A DNA stretch of 64,000 nt from Halomonas jincaotanensis (GCF_018448785.1 NZ_JAHCLU010000001.1:186001-250000), one strand, 5' to 3'; shown: positions 52,427 through 61,260, numbered from the stretch's first letter. Numbers and translations: made by a program. Notes: a model not told the origin generated them from the sequence alone.

Positions 52427-53637
52427 TCGAGGTCTGGTGGTCCGCCCTGACCTTCACTCTGGGCTACAACACCAGTCTGGTGACGATCGGCGCCATGTTG
52501 CTCGGCGCCGGTGCTGGGATGATCGGCACCTTCGTTCTGTTGCGCAAGCGTTCACTGATCAGTGACGCCATCAGTCACGCGACCCTGCCGGGGCTGGCAT
52601 TGGCGTTCATCGTCGCTGGGCTCGTTCAAGGTGACGGCCGCTGGCTGCCGGGGCTGCTGATGGGCGCCGCGCTGAGTGCCGCACTGGGGCTGTGGCTGGT
52701 GCAGTTGATCAGCGCCCGCACCCGCCTGGGCGAGGACGCCGCCATCGGCGCCGTGCTCTCTACCTTCTTCTCCTTCGGGGTGGTGTTGATCACCTTCATT
52801 CAATCGATGAACGTGACGGGGCAGTCCGGCCTGACCGATTACCTGGTCGGTTCGACCGCGGGCATGCTGGCCTCGGAAGCGAAGCTGATCGCCGTATGCG
52901 CCCTCGGGCTCTTAGCGGCGATCTTCGTGCTGCGTCGCGACTTCCTGATGGTCTGCTTTGATGCCCCCTTCGCCCGCACCCAGGGCGTGAGCCCCTGGCG
53001 GGTCGATCTGTTGATGCTGACGCTGCTGATGGCGGTGGTGGTGATCGGCCTCAAGGTCACCGGGCTGATCCTGATCGTGGCGCTAACCATCATTCCCCCG
53101 GTGACGGCGCGTTTCTGGACCAACCGCCCGCTGCGCATGGTCGCGCTCGCCTCGCTGATCGGCGCGTTGTCGGCCTATATCGGCGTCACGCTTTCCAGCA
53201 TTAACGAGGGGCTGCCCACTGGTTCGTTGATCGTGCTGGCGGCCTTCGGCCTATTCATGGTGTCATTTCTGCTGTCGCCCCAGCGTGGTGTTTTCGCCAC
53301 CCTGCTGGCCCATCAGCGTTTCCGCCGCCGGGTCCACCTGCGCCAGGGCCTGCTGGCGGTGGCGCGGGACGAGCCGATCTTCGATGGCTTGACGCTGCGG
53401 CTGCTGCAGCGGCGAGGCTATATCCGGCGTGACGGGGTGGCCACGCCTTCGGGGCATGCCGCCGCCCGGGATTCCGAGCATGAGGAGCGGCTCTGGGCGC
53501 TCTATCGCCGACGCTATCCCGACGATGCGCTTCACCAGGAACATTCCGGCCTCGAGCCGATCGCTCATGTGCTACCGCCGGACGCCATCACGGCGCTGGA
53601 GGCCCAGTTGCAGCCCAGGGCAGGGGAGTCGACATGA
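52423..53637 (+). CDS. Metal ABC permease fused to DtxR-like regulatory domain
   Basis: Protein of 404 residues. Residues ~1-285 form a TroC/MntB-type permease with about nine helices ([58 protein letters not shown]). After helix nine a basic linker ([20 protein letters not shown]) leads to ~110 residues that resemble a DtxR/MntR protein: a winged segment ([20 protein letters not shown], with [20 protein letters not shown]) and a dimerisation-like helix ending [14 protein letters not shown]. In Chlamydia, YtgCR has the same permease-repressor layout and releases a DtxR-like repressor. See findings. Confidence 0.85.
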   Translation: MIEVWWSALTFTLGYNTSLVTIGAMLLGAGAGMIGTFVLLRKRSLISDAISHATLPGLALAFIVAGLVQGDGRWLPGLLMGAALSAALGLWLVQLISARTRLGEDAAIGAVLSTFFSFGVVLITFIQSMNVTGQSGLTDYLVGSTAGMLASEAKLIAVCALGLLAAIFVLRRDFLMVCFDAPFARTQGVSPWRVDLLMLTLLMAVVVIGLKVTGLILIVALTIIPPVTARFWTNRPLRMVALASLIGALSAYIGVTLSSINEGLPTGSLIVLAAFGLFMVSFLLSPQRGVFATLLAHQRFRRRVHLRQGLLAVARDEPIFDGLTLRLLQRRGYIRRDGVATPSGHAAARDSEHEERLWALYRRRYPDDALHQEHSGLEPIAHVLPPDAITALEAQLQPRAGEST

Positions 53638-54563
53638 GCGACTTCATGATGTTCAGCCTGGTGCCGATGAGCGTGGCGGTGATCATCGGCATGACCTGCG
53701 CGCTGCTCGGCAACTTCCTGGTGCTGCGTCGCCAGAGCCTGATCGGTGACGCCATCAGCCACGTGGCCCTGCCTGGCATCGTGGTGAGTTTCCTGCTCAC
53801 CGGCACGCTCGCCTCAACGGCGATGATGCTGGGCGCCGGGGTGTCGGCATTGGTCACGGTGGTGATGATCGAACTGATACGCCGGCTGGGCCGGGTGGAA
53901 ATCAGCGCCGCCATGGGCGTCACCTTTACCAGCCTGTTCGCCTTCGGCGTGCTGCTGCTGGAGTGGAGCCAGGCCAGCGGCGTGCACCTGGACGTGGAGC
54001 ATGCGCTGTACGGCAACCTGGAAAGCCTTATCTGGTTCGAGGGGGTGAGCCTCGCCTCGCTGTTCGATCCGGTGGCGCTGGCCGACCTGCCGCCGCAGCT
54101 CGCGCGTGTCGCCTGGGTGGGATTAGTGGTGGTGGCCTATGTGGTGATATTTCGCCGTCATCTGGTGGTTGGCAGCTTCGACCCGGATTTTGCCGCCAGC
54201 GTGCGCGCCCATCCGGTGATCGTCGATCTGTTGTTGGTGACCATGGTGGCGATCGCGGCGATTGCCGCCTTCGAGGCGGTGGGGTCGATCATCGTCATCG
54301 CCATGTTCATCTGCCCCGCGGCCGCGGCGCGGCTGATGACCAATCGGTTGGGCGCGCAGATCGCCTGGAGCCAGCTCTTCGCGCTGATCTCATCAATACT
54401 GGGCTACCTATTGGCCGGGCACGGTCTGATCTGGCTGGGGCTGGGCTTCGATATCTCGGTGAGTGCCGCCGGCATGATCGCGACGATATCCGGCCTGATC
54501 CTGCTAGGGGCCTGCCTGTTCGGACCGCAACGCCAGCGCTCCGGGGCGGCGACAGAACATTAA
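53634..54563 (+). CDS. Metal ABC transporter permease (second)
   Basis: Permease of 309 residues, TroD/MntC-like, with about eight helices. Signature parts are LVLRRQSLIGDAISHVALPG, GVTFTSLFAFGVLLLEWSQA, and AAFEAVGSIIVIAMFICPAA. With the preceding permease it forms the heterodimeric channel. No regulatory extension is present here, in contrast to its partner. The start overlaps the previous stop by 4 bases. The gene ends 52 bp before a convergent dehydratase gene. Confidence 0.9.
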   Translation: MSDFMMFSLVPMSVAVIIGMTCALLGNFLVLRRQSLIGDAISHVALPGIVVSFLLTGTLASTAMMLGAGVSALVTVVMIELIRRLGRVEISAAMGVTFTSLFAFGVLLLEWSQASGVHLDVEHALYGNLESLIWFEGVSLASLFDPVALADLPPQLARVAWVGLVVVAYVVIFRRHLVVGSFDPDFAASVRAHPVIVDLLLVTMVAIAAIAAFEAVGSIIVIAMFICPAAAARLMTNRLGAQIAWSQLFALISSILGYLLAGHGLIWLGLGFDISVSAAGMIATISGLILLGACLFGPQRQRSGAATEH

Positions 54564-54615
54564 TGCGACTGCCTTTCGCTGGCCCGGTTTTGGGCGGTTA
54601 AAGCGGTTAACGCAG

Positions 54616-55563
54616 TTATAGAAAGCCCCCGAGCTCCTCGCGGCCGAGGTTGCCGCCGGTGATCACCACCACGATATCGCCTGTTGGCGGCAGCGCCGCA
54701 GCGTCTTCGAGCAGACACGCAACCCCGACCGCGGCGCCGGGTTCGGCCATCAGCTTGGCGTGATACAGCAAATGCTGCATGGCACGGTGAATGGCTGTCT
54801 CGTCGACTCGGGCCAGCGTGGTGACGCCTGCACGGCACAGCGGATAGGTGAAATCCCCGACGATGGCGGCCGCAAGGCTCTTGGCGCAGGTGTCCACGCG
54901 CTCGAGCCGGGTGGGTGCGCCATGCGTCCAGGCATGGGCCATGCTGGCCGCCCCCTCGGGCTCTACGCCAATCACTTCCAGCGACGGTTGTCGCGTCGCC
55001 ACCGCAACGCTCACCCCCGACACCAGCCCGCCACCGCCCACGGGGCAGACAATGGCACGAGCCTCGGGGACCTGGTCGAGAATCTCGAGGCCCACGGTGC
55101 CCTGACCGGCGATGATGCGTTCGTCGTCATAGGGATGCACCAGGGTCAGGCCGCGCTGTTCAACCAGGCGATGCATCAGCGCCCAGGCCTCGTTGATGTC
55201 GCCGTGAAGAATCACCTCTGCGCCCAGGCGTCGGGTACCTTCGACCTTGAAGGGGCTAGCGTTATCCGGCATGACGATGGTCACCGCGACACCCACTGCC
55301 TGGGCCGCCCAGGCCAGTCCCAGCGCATGGTTGCCGGCCGAGACCGCGCCAAGCCCACCGGCCAGTTCGTCCGCCGATGCCGTACGCAGCCAATTCAGCC
55401 CCCCACGGGACTTGAACGAGCCGGTACGCTGGAAAAGCTCGCCCTTGAGCCAGACCCGGCGGCCGAGCCTGTCGGAGAGCAAATGATCGAGGATTATCGG
55501 CGTAGGCCAGAGCGTCGGAGTGATAGTGGTGCGCGCCTGTTGAATCTGCTGGAGCTGGAGCAT
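54616..55563 (-). CDS. PLP-dependent threonine/serine dehydratase-like enzyme
   Basis: Fold-type II PLP enzyme of 315 residues. The PLP lysine is in QRTGSFKSRGGLNWL, the substrate loop is AVSAGNHALGLAWAA, and PVGGGGLVSGVSVAVATR is the phosphate-binding glycine loop. It has the length of catabolic threonine dehydratases and threo-3-hydroxyaspartate dehydratases, without an ACT regulatory domain. It should deaminate a hydroxy-amino acid to a keto acid. The precise substrate is not decided by the sequence. Transcribed alone after exoD. Confidence 0.85.
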   Translation of the reverse strand: MLQLQQIQQARTTITPTLWPTPIILDHLLSDRLGRRVWLKGELFQRTGSFKSRGGLNWLRTASADELAGGLGAVSAGNHALGLAWAAQAVGVAVTIVMPDNASPFKVEGTRRLGAEVILHGDINEAWALMHRLVEQRGLTLVHPYDDERIIAGQGTVGLEILDQVPEARAIVCPVGGGGLVSGVSVAVATRQPSLEVIGVEPEGAASMAHAWTHGAPTRLERVDTCAKSLAAAIVGDFTYPLCRAGVTTLARVDETAIHRAMQHLLYHAKLMAEPGAAVGVACLLEDAAALPPTGDIVVVITGGNLGREELGGFL

Positions 55564-55575
55564 GGATAGCGTCGC

Positions 55576-56169
55576 CTATATCAGATACACGAGGACCAGC
55601 AGCATGGCGACCAAGGTCAACACGAAGCCCAACAGCGCCAAGAGTCCATCGCGGGCCATGAGGGATAAGCCGAAGAAACTGAGTGCACCACCGGCGAGAC
55701 TGGCAGAGAAAGGGATGAACTCCATCGGCGGCATGACCAGCGCAATCAATACACACGCTACGGCAGTCAGTTGCCTACCGGTCTTGCCGGTCATCACGGC
55801 CAGTCGGTGATGAAGGAACTTGTCGGTAAACCTTGCCGGCCGGCGCATCCAGCGCAGCCCCTTGTGGACCTTGCTGTCCTCGATGTTTCGCTCGCGCAGC
55901 CATCGCGGCAGCCAGAAGGTGCGGCGCCCCAGAAGCAACTGAACGCAAACCAGCAGCGTAAACAAGGCCATGAGCGTGGGCACGCCGGGGATACCACTGA
56001 TGACAGGAATCAGGGTGATCAATCCCGCGATGAGGAGCAGGGGGCCGAAGGAACGGTGGCCGGTGGCATCCAGCACATCATCGAAGCGTATCCGACCGGA
56101 GGGGCTGTCGATGGCCTCGATGTCGTCAATGAGTTCTTCTAGATTCTGGGGTTCCCGGGTCTGTCCCAT
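55576..56169 (-). CDS. ExoD family exopolysaccharide synthesis protein
   Basis: Membrane protein of 197 residues. A hydrophilic N-terminus with ELIDDIEAIDSPSGRIRFDD leads to about five helices: SFGPLLLIAGLITLIPVISG, PTLMALFTLLVCVQLLLGR, then a basic loop (RRTFWLPRWLRERNIEDSKV) and further helices. This is the ExoD pattern, a family first linked to exopolysaccharide in Sinorhizobium and of unclear biochemistry. GAGGAGG lies before the ATG at 56169. It is divergent from the ECF42 sigma gene. Confidence 0.85.
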   Translation of the reverse strand: MGQTREPQNLEELIDDIEAIDSPSGRIRFDDVLDATGHRSFGPLLLIAGLITLIPVISGIPGVPTLMALFTLLVCVQLLLGRRTFWLPRWLRERNIEDSKVHKGLRWMRRPARFTDKFLHHRLAVMTGKTGRQLTAVACVLIALVMPPMEFIPFSASLAGGALSFFGLSLMARDGLLALLGFVLTLVAMLLVLVYLI

Positions 56170-56337
56170 CGATCCTCCTCTCAAGGGCTGCAGCCTGAGC
56201 ATCGTTCAATGCGGCAAGGTTTGCCAGTGTCCAACCCGCATGGCGGAGCAATCAGGCAGGCGTTGCGCTAATGTAAAGGGGAGATTTTTGTAGCTGACCT
56301 TCTATACCGTGCATGGCGTCTCGTGCCTGTGATCCCT

Positions 56338-57486
56338 ATGCATAACCAGCCGTTGATTGACCAACTCTATCGACAACAGTCGCGCCGGGTCCTGGCGACG
56401 TTGATTCGGCTGCTCGGCGATTTCGACCTGGCCGAAGACGCCATGCAGGAAGCCTTCGTCGCCGCCGTGCAGCAATGGCCAACGGAGGGGATGCCCGACG
56501 ATCCCGCCGTCTGGCTCATTCGTGTCGGCCAGCGCCGCTGCATCGACCAGATTCGCCGCCGCCGGACGTCACGCCACTATGCGCATCTCGTCATGCCCGA
56601 GGAAGCTTTCGAATGGGCGGCTTTCGAATGGCAAGACCCAAGCATCGAGGACGATCAGCTGCGGCTGCTGTTCATCTGTTGCCACCCCAGCCTTGCCATG
56701 GCGGACCGCATCGCGCTGACCCTACGCGAGATGGGCGGGCTGACCACCGAGCAGGTGTCCAGCGCGCTACTGCAGAAGCCCGCCACCCTGGCCCAGCGAA
56801 TCGTTCGCGCCAAGCGCAAGATCCGCGATGCGGGCATTCCCTACGAAGTGCCAGACGCCACGGCCTTACCGGAGCGACTGCCGGGGGTGCTGTGGGTGAT
56901 CTATCTGATTTTTAACGAGGGCTACTCGCGCAGCGACGGGGAATCGGTCGTCGACGTCAGCCTGGCCGCCGAGGCCATTCGCCTGGCAGAGGCGTTGGCC
57001 CGGCTGCTGCCCAGCGGGGAAGCGTTCGGGCTGCTGGCCTTGATGCTGCTATACGATGCCCGGCGCGAAGCGCGACAGGACGCCGAGGGTGAACTGATTC
57101 CGCTGGAAGAGCAGGACCGGAACCGCTGGGACAGGGCGCGGATTCGCGACGGTCTGGCCTGGTTGGAGCGAGCACTGGCGCTCAGCCCCACCGGCCCCTA
57201 TACCCTGCAGGCCTCCATCGCCGCCGTTCACGCCCAGGCGCCCAGCGCCGAGGCGACGGACTGGGCGCGGATCGTCGTGCTCTACGAGGCGCTGTATCGC
57301 CAACAGCCGTCCCCTATCATCGCCCTGAACCGGGCGGTCGCCGTGGCCATGCGGGACTCGCCGGCAGCCGGCCTGTCACTGCTTGACGCGCTCGCCAGCC
57401 ATAAGCAGATCGTGAATTACCACCTCTTTCATGCCGCCCGGGCCGACCTGCTGCGCCGCGCCGGCGACTACACGGCGGCACGGTAG
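56338..57486 (+). CDS. ECF42-type sigma factor, truncated by amber codon
   Basis: Sigma factor of 382 residues: sigma2 (RVLATLIRLLGDFDLAEDAM and QRRCIDQIRRRRTSRHY), sigma4 (RIALTLREMGGLTTEQVSSA) and a long C-terminal DUF6596/TPR-like extension (WVIYLIFNEGYSRSDGESVV; RALALSPTGPYTLQASIAAV). This layout and the YciI/DGPF genes behind it define the ECF42 group. In frame the sequence meets TAG at 57484 after GDYTAAR and would continue AYARALALTTQGPERRFLER for 36 more residues. The C-terminal extension is needed for activity in a studied ECF42. Start is uncertain: ATG at 56338, or GTG at 56323. Confidence 0.85.
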   Translation: MHNQPLIDQLYRQQSRRVLATLIRLLGDFDLAEDAMQEAFVAAVQQWPTEGMPDDPAVWLIRVGQRRCIDQIRRRRTSRHYAHLVMPEEAFEWAAFEWQDPSIEDDQLRLLFICCHPSLAMADRIALTLREMGGLTTEQVSSALLQKPATLAQRIVRAKRKIRDAGIPYEVPDATALPERLPGVLWVIYLIFNEGYSRSDGESVVDVSLAAEAIRLAEALARLLPSGEAFGLLALMLLYDARREARQDAEGELIPLEEQDRNRWDRARIRDGLAWLERALALSPTGPYTLQASIAAVHAQAPSAEATDWARIVVLYEALYRQQPSPIIALNRAVAVAMRDSPAAGLSLLDALASHKQIVNYHLFHAARADLLRRAGDYTAAR

Positions 57487-57597
57487 GCCTACGCGCGGGC
57501 CCTGGCGCTCACGACCCAGGGGCCGGAGCGGCGCTTCCTCGAGCGCCGCCTGGTGGAGCTGGAGGCTTCCCCGATCAGTTCGGACGCACCCGGCTGA
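57487..57597 (+). pseudogene. Detached C-terminus of the ECF42 sigma factor
   Basis: Open frame directly behind the amber codon, in the frame of the sigma gene: AYARALALTTQGPERRFLER, then RLVELEASPIS and a short tail to TGA at 57595. These residues are the expected end of the last TPR-like repeat. They can only be made by suppression of TAG or if the stop is a sequencing error. Confidence 0.75.
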
Positions 57598-57629
57598 ACG
57601 TGGCTGGCCGAAAAAACGTTGTAGAAAAT

Positions 57630-57656
57630 TGTCGATCCCGTTGACGCCCGCGCGAC
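57630..57656 (+). promoter_or_regulatory. Candidate ECF42-type promoter
   Basis: TGTCGA (57630-57635) and CGAC (57653-57656) separated by exactly 17 bp. This agrees with the ECF42 target promoter reported for the group (TGTCGA at -35, CGA/TC at -10). It lies 83 bp upstream of the YciI-PhnB chimera and would drive the three genes behind it. Confidence 0.65.
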
Positions 57657-57738
57657 TCAATAGTGCGTACCGGAATGCGTGTCATCAGAACGTACCCAGT
57701 ACGCAAACGAGTCAGTGCAGCCAACGGAGACCGAGATC

Positions 57739-58149
57739 ATGAAAGTCATGTTGATGCGCAAGGCCGATGCAGACACCGAGAGGGGAGTGATGCCCTCGGA
57801 GGCAATGCTGCAGGCCATGGCGGACTACAACGAGCGCCTGCTGCAGGCCGCCGAGCACACCCCGCCAGAGCGACACGGTCAGATCATTCATGCCTGCCTC
57901 AATATCCGCGGGCGCCGCTTGATGGGGGGCGACATGGCGAGCGACTGCTATCAGGCGCCTCGTGGAGCCCAGTTATTCCTGGAGTACCAGGATACCGACC
58001 AGGCCAAGCGGGTCTTCCAGCGGCTCGCCGAAGGCGGCGAGGTCACCATGCCCTTCGCGCCGACCTTCTGGGCACGAGGCTTTGGCATGGCCACCGACCG
58101 TTTCGGGGTGCAGTGGATGATTGCCTGTCACATGGATAAGTGCCCGTGA
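57739..58149 (+). CDS. Chimeric YciI (N-term) / PhnB-like VOC (C-term) protein
   Basis: Protein of 136 residues from two families. Residues 1-34 (MKVMLMRKADADTERGVMPS, then EAMLQAMADYNERLL) are the N-terminus of a YciI/DGPF protein. From about residue 38 (HTPPERHGQIIHACLNIRGR) to the end it is the second half of a PhnB-like VOC protein (LAEGGEVTMPFAPTFWARGF, GMATDRFGVQWMIACHM). Clusters behind ECF42 genes usually encode both as separate genes, so an in-frame deletion is the simplest origin. The DGPF motif and the first VOC module are missing. GGAG precedes the ATG at 57739. Confidence 0.7.
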   Translation: MKVMLMRKADADTERGVMPSEAMLQAMADYNERLLQAAEHTPPERHGQIIHACLNIRGRRLMGGDMASDCYQAPRGAQLFLEYQDTDQAKRVFQRLAEGGEVTMPFAPTFWARGFGMATDRFGVQWMIACHMDKCP

Positions 58150-58168
58150 ACCGAGGGAGGAGCGAAAC

Positions 58169-58549
58169 ATGAAGTACGTCGCGCTGGTGTATTATCAGGA
58201 AAGCCTCATCAACGCCATGAGCGAGCAGGCGTGGCACGACCTCAATCAGGAGTGCGTGGCGGGGGTGGAGCGCCTGTCGGCCCATGGCCATTACCTGGCC
58301 GGCCAGGCCCTGCAGCCCGTGGACACCGCGACAACCGTGCGAAAGCGGAACGGCGAAACGCTGATCGCCGATGGTCCCTTCGCCGAAACCAAGGAGCAAC
58401 TGGCCGGCTTCTATCTGCTCGACGCCCATGACCTGAACGAGGCCCTGCAACTGGCCGGCCGCATTCCGCCCGCCCGTTTCGGCACGATCGAGGTCCGGCC
58501 GGTGCGGGAGCTCCCGCCCAGAGACAACCCTGGTCCCACTTACTACTGA
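58169..58549 (+). CDS. YciI family (DGPF domain) protein
   Basis: Complete YciI-like protein of 126 residues: MKYVALVYYQESLINAMSEQ, GHYLAGQALQPVDTATTVRK and the ADGPFAETKEQLAGFYLLDA motif that names the DGPF family. The dimeric ferredoxin-like fold has a His/Asp pair in some members; function is mostly unknown. These genes are the typical targets of ECF42 sigma factors. GGGAGGAG precedes the ATG. It lies 19 bp after the chimera. Confidence 0.88.
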   Translation: MKYVALVYYQESLINAMSEQAWHDLNQECVAGVERLSAHGHYLAGQALQPVDTATTVRKRNGETLIADGPFAETKEQLAGFYLLDAHDLNEALQLAGRIPPARFGTIEVRPVRELPPRDNPGPTYY

Positions 58550-58578
58550 ATCATTGATGGTTGAACAGGAGCACGATC

Positions 58579-58932
58579 ATGAACTATGTCGATGGATTCG
58601 TGGCGGCAGTCCCTACCGCCAATCGTGAAAAATACATCCAGCACGCCCGCGATGCCTGGCCGGTCTTCAAGGAGCATGGCGCCCTGACGATGGTGGAGTG
58701 CTGGGGCGATGACGTGCCGGATGGCAAGATCACCTCCTTTCCCATGGCGGTGAAGTGCCAACCGGAGGAGACAGTCATCTTCTCCTGGGTGAGCTGGCCA
58801 TCGCGGGAGGTCCGCGACCAGGCCATGCCCAGGATCATGGAGGACCCACGCCTGAAGCCGGATATGAATCCCATGCCGTTCGATGGCAAGCGGCTGATCT
58901 ACGGGGGATTCGAGGTCATCGTGAATGAATAA
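58579..58932 (+). CDS. DUF1428 family protein
   Basis: Protein of 117 residues (MNYVDGFVAAVPTANREKYI, VECWGDDVPDGKITSFPMAV, VIFSWVSWPSREVRDQAMPR and MPFDGKRLIYGGFEVIV), the standard DUF1428 sequence with a dimeric alpha-beta barrel fold like YciI. Function unknown; DUF1428 often travels with DGPF genes. AGGAG precedes the ATG at 58579. It is the last gene of the putative ECF42 operon and is followed by a strong hairpin. Confidence 0.88.
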   Translation: MNYVDGFVAAVPTANREKYIQHARDAWPVFKEHGALTMVECWGDDVPDGKITSFPMAVKCQPEETVIFSWVSWPSREVRDQAMPRIMEDPRLKPDMNPMPFDGKRLIYGGFEVIVNE

Positions 58933-58965
58933 CCTCGGTGAGTGATTAGCCACATCGCAGCTGAC

Positions 58966-59000
58966 CAAAGGGCCAGCCGGCACTGCCGTTTGGCCCTTTG
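58966..59000. terminator. Hairpin between convergent genes
   Basis: CAAAGGGCCA and TGGCCCTTTG form a perfect 10-bp stem that continues with an inner CGGC-ACT-GCCG. It lies between DUF1428 and the methyltransferase gene. T-rich ends on both strands are short (TTTG), so it could work weakly in both directions. Confidence 0.65.
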
Positions 59001-59057
59001 ACGGTTTCCCGTGGTGATAGCGTCGGCGTTCCCGAACCGGCGCAAGTCATACCTCCC

Positions 59058-60140
59058 TCATGGCCGACAGACGAAGTAATCGTTCTGAAAGTCGTGCTCC
59101 AGCTGGTACACCTGAACATCCTTGAAGCCCGCCTCATGCAGGTAGGCAAGCGCGCGTTCACGTCCCCACATGGTGCCCAGCCCCTCGCCGCCCTGGGCCA
59201 GCGACACCGTCATGCAGTGGCTCACCGACACGGCATAGAGCATCGTCCCGAGCGGGTGGTCGCGATCCAGATGGTGATGGCTCGAGGCGTGGATGTCCTG
59301 GACCAGGTACACGCCCTCGGGCGCCAGGCTGCGGTGGATGCCCTTGAGCAGATGGCGTGGCCTGGCCTGATCGTGGATGCCATCGAAGGTGGTGACCAGA
59401 TCGAAGGCCCCCGGCGTGGCAGTGGCATCGAAGTCGCTGAGATCGCGAACCTCGAAGGTCACGTTGTCGAGCCCGGCGTCTCGCGCCTTGGCCCGCGCCC
59501 AGCCGATCGCCTCCTCGGAGAGGTCATAGCCCACGAAGCGGCTGGCCGGGAAGCGTTCGGCCATCAGCAGCAGGGCGCGGCCCCGGCCGCAGGCGCAGTC
59601 CAGCACGCGAATGCCGCCCTCGAGGCGCTGTATCAATCCCGGCGCCAGCGGCAGGATGGCGTCGAACAAGGCCGGCAATACGGTCTGGCCGCTATCGCTT
59701 GCCATCACTTCCTGGAAGCGCGGATAGCGCGAATAGGGAACGCCGCCGCCCTCGCGGAAACACCGCACCACGTCATCCTCTACACTGCCCAACAGGGAGA
59801 CGAATTGGGCGTACACGGCGAGATTGGCCTCGCCCCGATCGGTCAAGAGCTCGGCATGGCTTTTGGGCAGCCAGTAGGTGCCGGCTTCGGGGTCGGTGTC
59901 GATGACGCCGCCGACGACCATGCCGCCGAGCCACTCGCGCACATAGCGCTCGTCGAGCCCAGCGGCGGTGGCCAGCGCCTGGCTATCGCGAGGCGGCTGC
60001 CCGGCCAGCGCCTCGAAGAGCCCGGTGCGGTGGCCGATGGCCGTCAGCAGCATCAGGCCGCTCTCGTTGAGGGCATTGACCAGCCGGGCCTCGAAGGCCT
60101 CGGCATCGGCGGCGGGGGTGAGAGCATGAACCTGGCACAT
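59058..60140 (-). CDS. Class I SAM methyltransferase with N-terminal wHTH (Rv2258c-like)
   Basis: Protein of 360 residues. Residues ~15-110 form a winged-helix dimerisation domain (LVNALNESGLMLLTAIGHRT, AAGLDERYVREWLGGMVVGG). The SAM domain has RVLDCACGRGRALLLMAERF (motif I), FVGYDLSEEAIGWARAKARD, and FDLVTTFDGIHDQARP (motif IV). It matches the Rv2258c-like group, which resembles small-molecule O-methyltransferases. Substrate unknown. GAGGAG lies before the ATG at 60140. It is divergent from a GlxA-type regulator, which may control it. Confidence 0.83.
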   Translation of the reverse strand: MCQVHALTPAADAEAFEARLVNALNESGLMLLTAIGHRTGLFEALAGQPPRDSQALATAAGLDERYVREWLGGMVVGGVIDTDPEAGTYWLPKSHAELLTDRGEANLAVYAQFVSLLGSVEDDVVRCFREGGGVPYSRYPRFQEVMASDSGQTVLPALFDAILPLAPGLIQRLEGGIRVLDCACGRGRALLLMAERFPASRFVGYDLSEEAIGWARAKARDAGLDNVTFEVRDLSDFDATATPGAFDLVTTFDGIHDQARPRHLLKGIHRSLAPEGVYLVQDIHASSHHHLDRDHPLGTMLYAVSVSHCMTVSLAQGGEGLGTMWGRERALAYLHEAGFKDVQVYQLEHDFQNDYFVCRP

Positions 60141-60237
60141 GATCGTTCTCCTCTTTTTGCGGATGTGCCCTCGCAATCTAGTGCTGGAACGCGCGCTGAA
60201 CGAAAGTGTATTAGGTCGCAACCGAGGGTTTTCAGCC

Positions 60238-61260
60238 ATGGCGGAACAACCTGACATCACGATGGCGCTGCTGGCGGTGCCCGAGTCCACTGCCTCGACG
60301 CTCTACGGCATGTTCGACCTGTTCGGTGCCGCCGGCCGCGACTGGGAATTGCTGATGCACGGCAGGGTAGGGCCGTCGCTGATGCGGCCCATGATCGTCT
60401 CGCGGGATGGCCGGGGGTTTCGCAACGTGCACGGCGCCTGGATCGAACCGGATATGGCACTGGCCGATTGCCCCGTGCCCACGGCCGTCTGCATTCCCGA
60501 CCTGCTGGTGGCGCCGGGAGAAGACCTCGACGGGCGCTACGAACCGGAAATCGACTGGCTGCTGAATTGTCAGCAGCGCCACGTGCTGTTAACGGCCGCC
60601 TGCACCGGGGCGCTGTTGCTGGCGGAAACCGGCCTGCTCGAAGGACAGGACGCCACCACGCACTGGGCCTATTGCGACGCCATGGCCAGGCGTCATCCCG
60701 AGATACGCGTTCATGCCCACCGCGTCCTCGTCGCCAGCGGAGAAGGCGAGCGGCTCATCATGGCGGGCGGGGGAACCACCTGGATGGACCTGGCGCTGTT
60801 TCTGGTGGCACGGTTGGTGGGGGTAGAGGAAGCGATGCATCTGTCGCGGCTCTTCCTGATCGACTGGCACCAGGAGGGCCAGCTTCCCTATGCCGCGCTG
60901 ACGACTTCGCGGCAGGTTGAGGACGCCGTGATCGCGCGCACTCAGGTGTGGGCCGCCCAGCATTACGATACTCACTCACCGGTCGCCGGGATGGTCAGGC
61001 TCAGCGGTCTGACCGAGCGCTCCTACAAGCGCCGCTTCAAGGCCGCCACGGGCATGAGCCCCATGGACTACATCCATACCCTGCGCCTGGAAGAGTCCAA
61101 GCAGTATCTGGAAGCCGGTGACGAGCCGATCGAGTCGGTGGCCGAACTGGTCGGCTACGCCGACCCGAGCTTCTTTCGCCGCCTGTTCAGCCGGCGGGTG
61201 GGTCTCACTCCCAGCCACTATCGGCGGCGCTTTCGTGGCATGCGTCTGCGGCTGGGATAG
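60238..61260 (+). CDS. GlxA-family AraC-type transcriptional regulator
   Basis: Regulator of 340 residues: an N-terminal DJ-1/PfpI-like sensor domain (MALLAVPESTASTLYGMFDL, VLLTAACTGALLLAETGLLE, the nucleophile-elbow-like cysteine in AACTG) and a C-terminal AraC DNA-binding domain (GLTERSYKRRFKAATGMSPM, SVAELVGYADPSFFRRLF). The divergent methyltransferase gene is 97 bp away and is the natural candidate target. The start at 60238 leads straight into the sensor domain; an in-frame ATG further upstream would overlap the methyltransferase start. Confidence 0.87.
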   Translation: MAEQPDITMALLAVPESTASTLYGMFDLFGAAGRDWELLMHGRVGPSLMRPMIVSRDGRGFRNVHGAWIEPDMALADCPVPTAVCIPDLLVAPGEDLDGRYEPEIDWLLNCQQRHVLLTAACTGALLLAETGLLEGQDATTHWAYCDAMARRHPEIRVHAHRVLVASGEGERLIMAGGGTTWMDLALFLVARLVGVEEAMHLSRLFLIDWHQEGQLPYAALTTSRQVEDAVIARTQVWAAQHYDTHSPVAGMVRLSGLTERSYKRRFKAATGMSPMDYIHTLRLEESKQYLEAGDEPIESVAELVGYADPSFFRRLFSRRVGLTPSHYRRRFRGMRLRLG

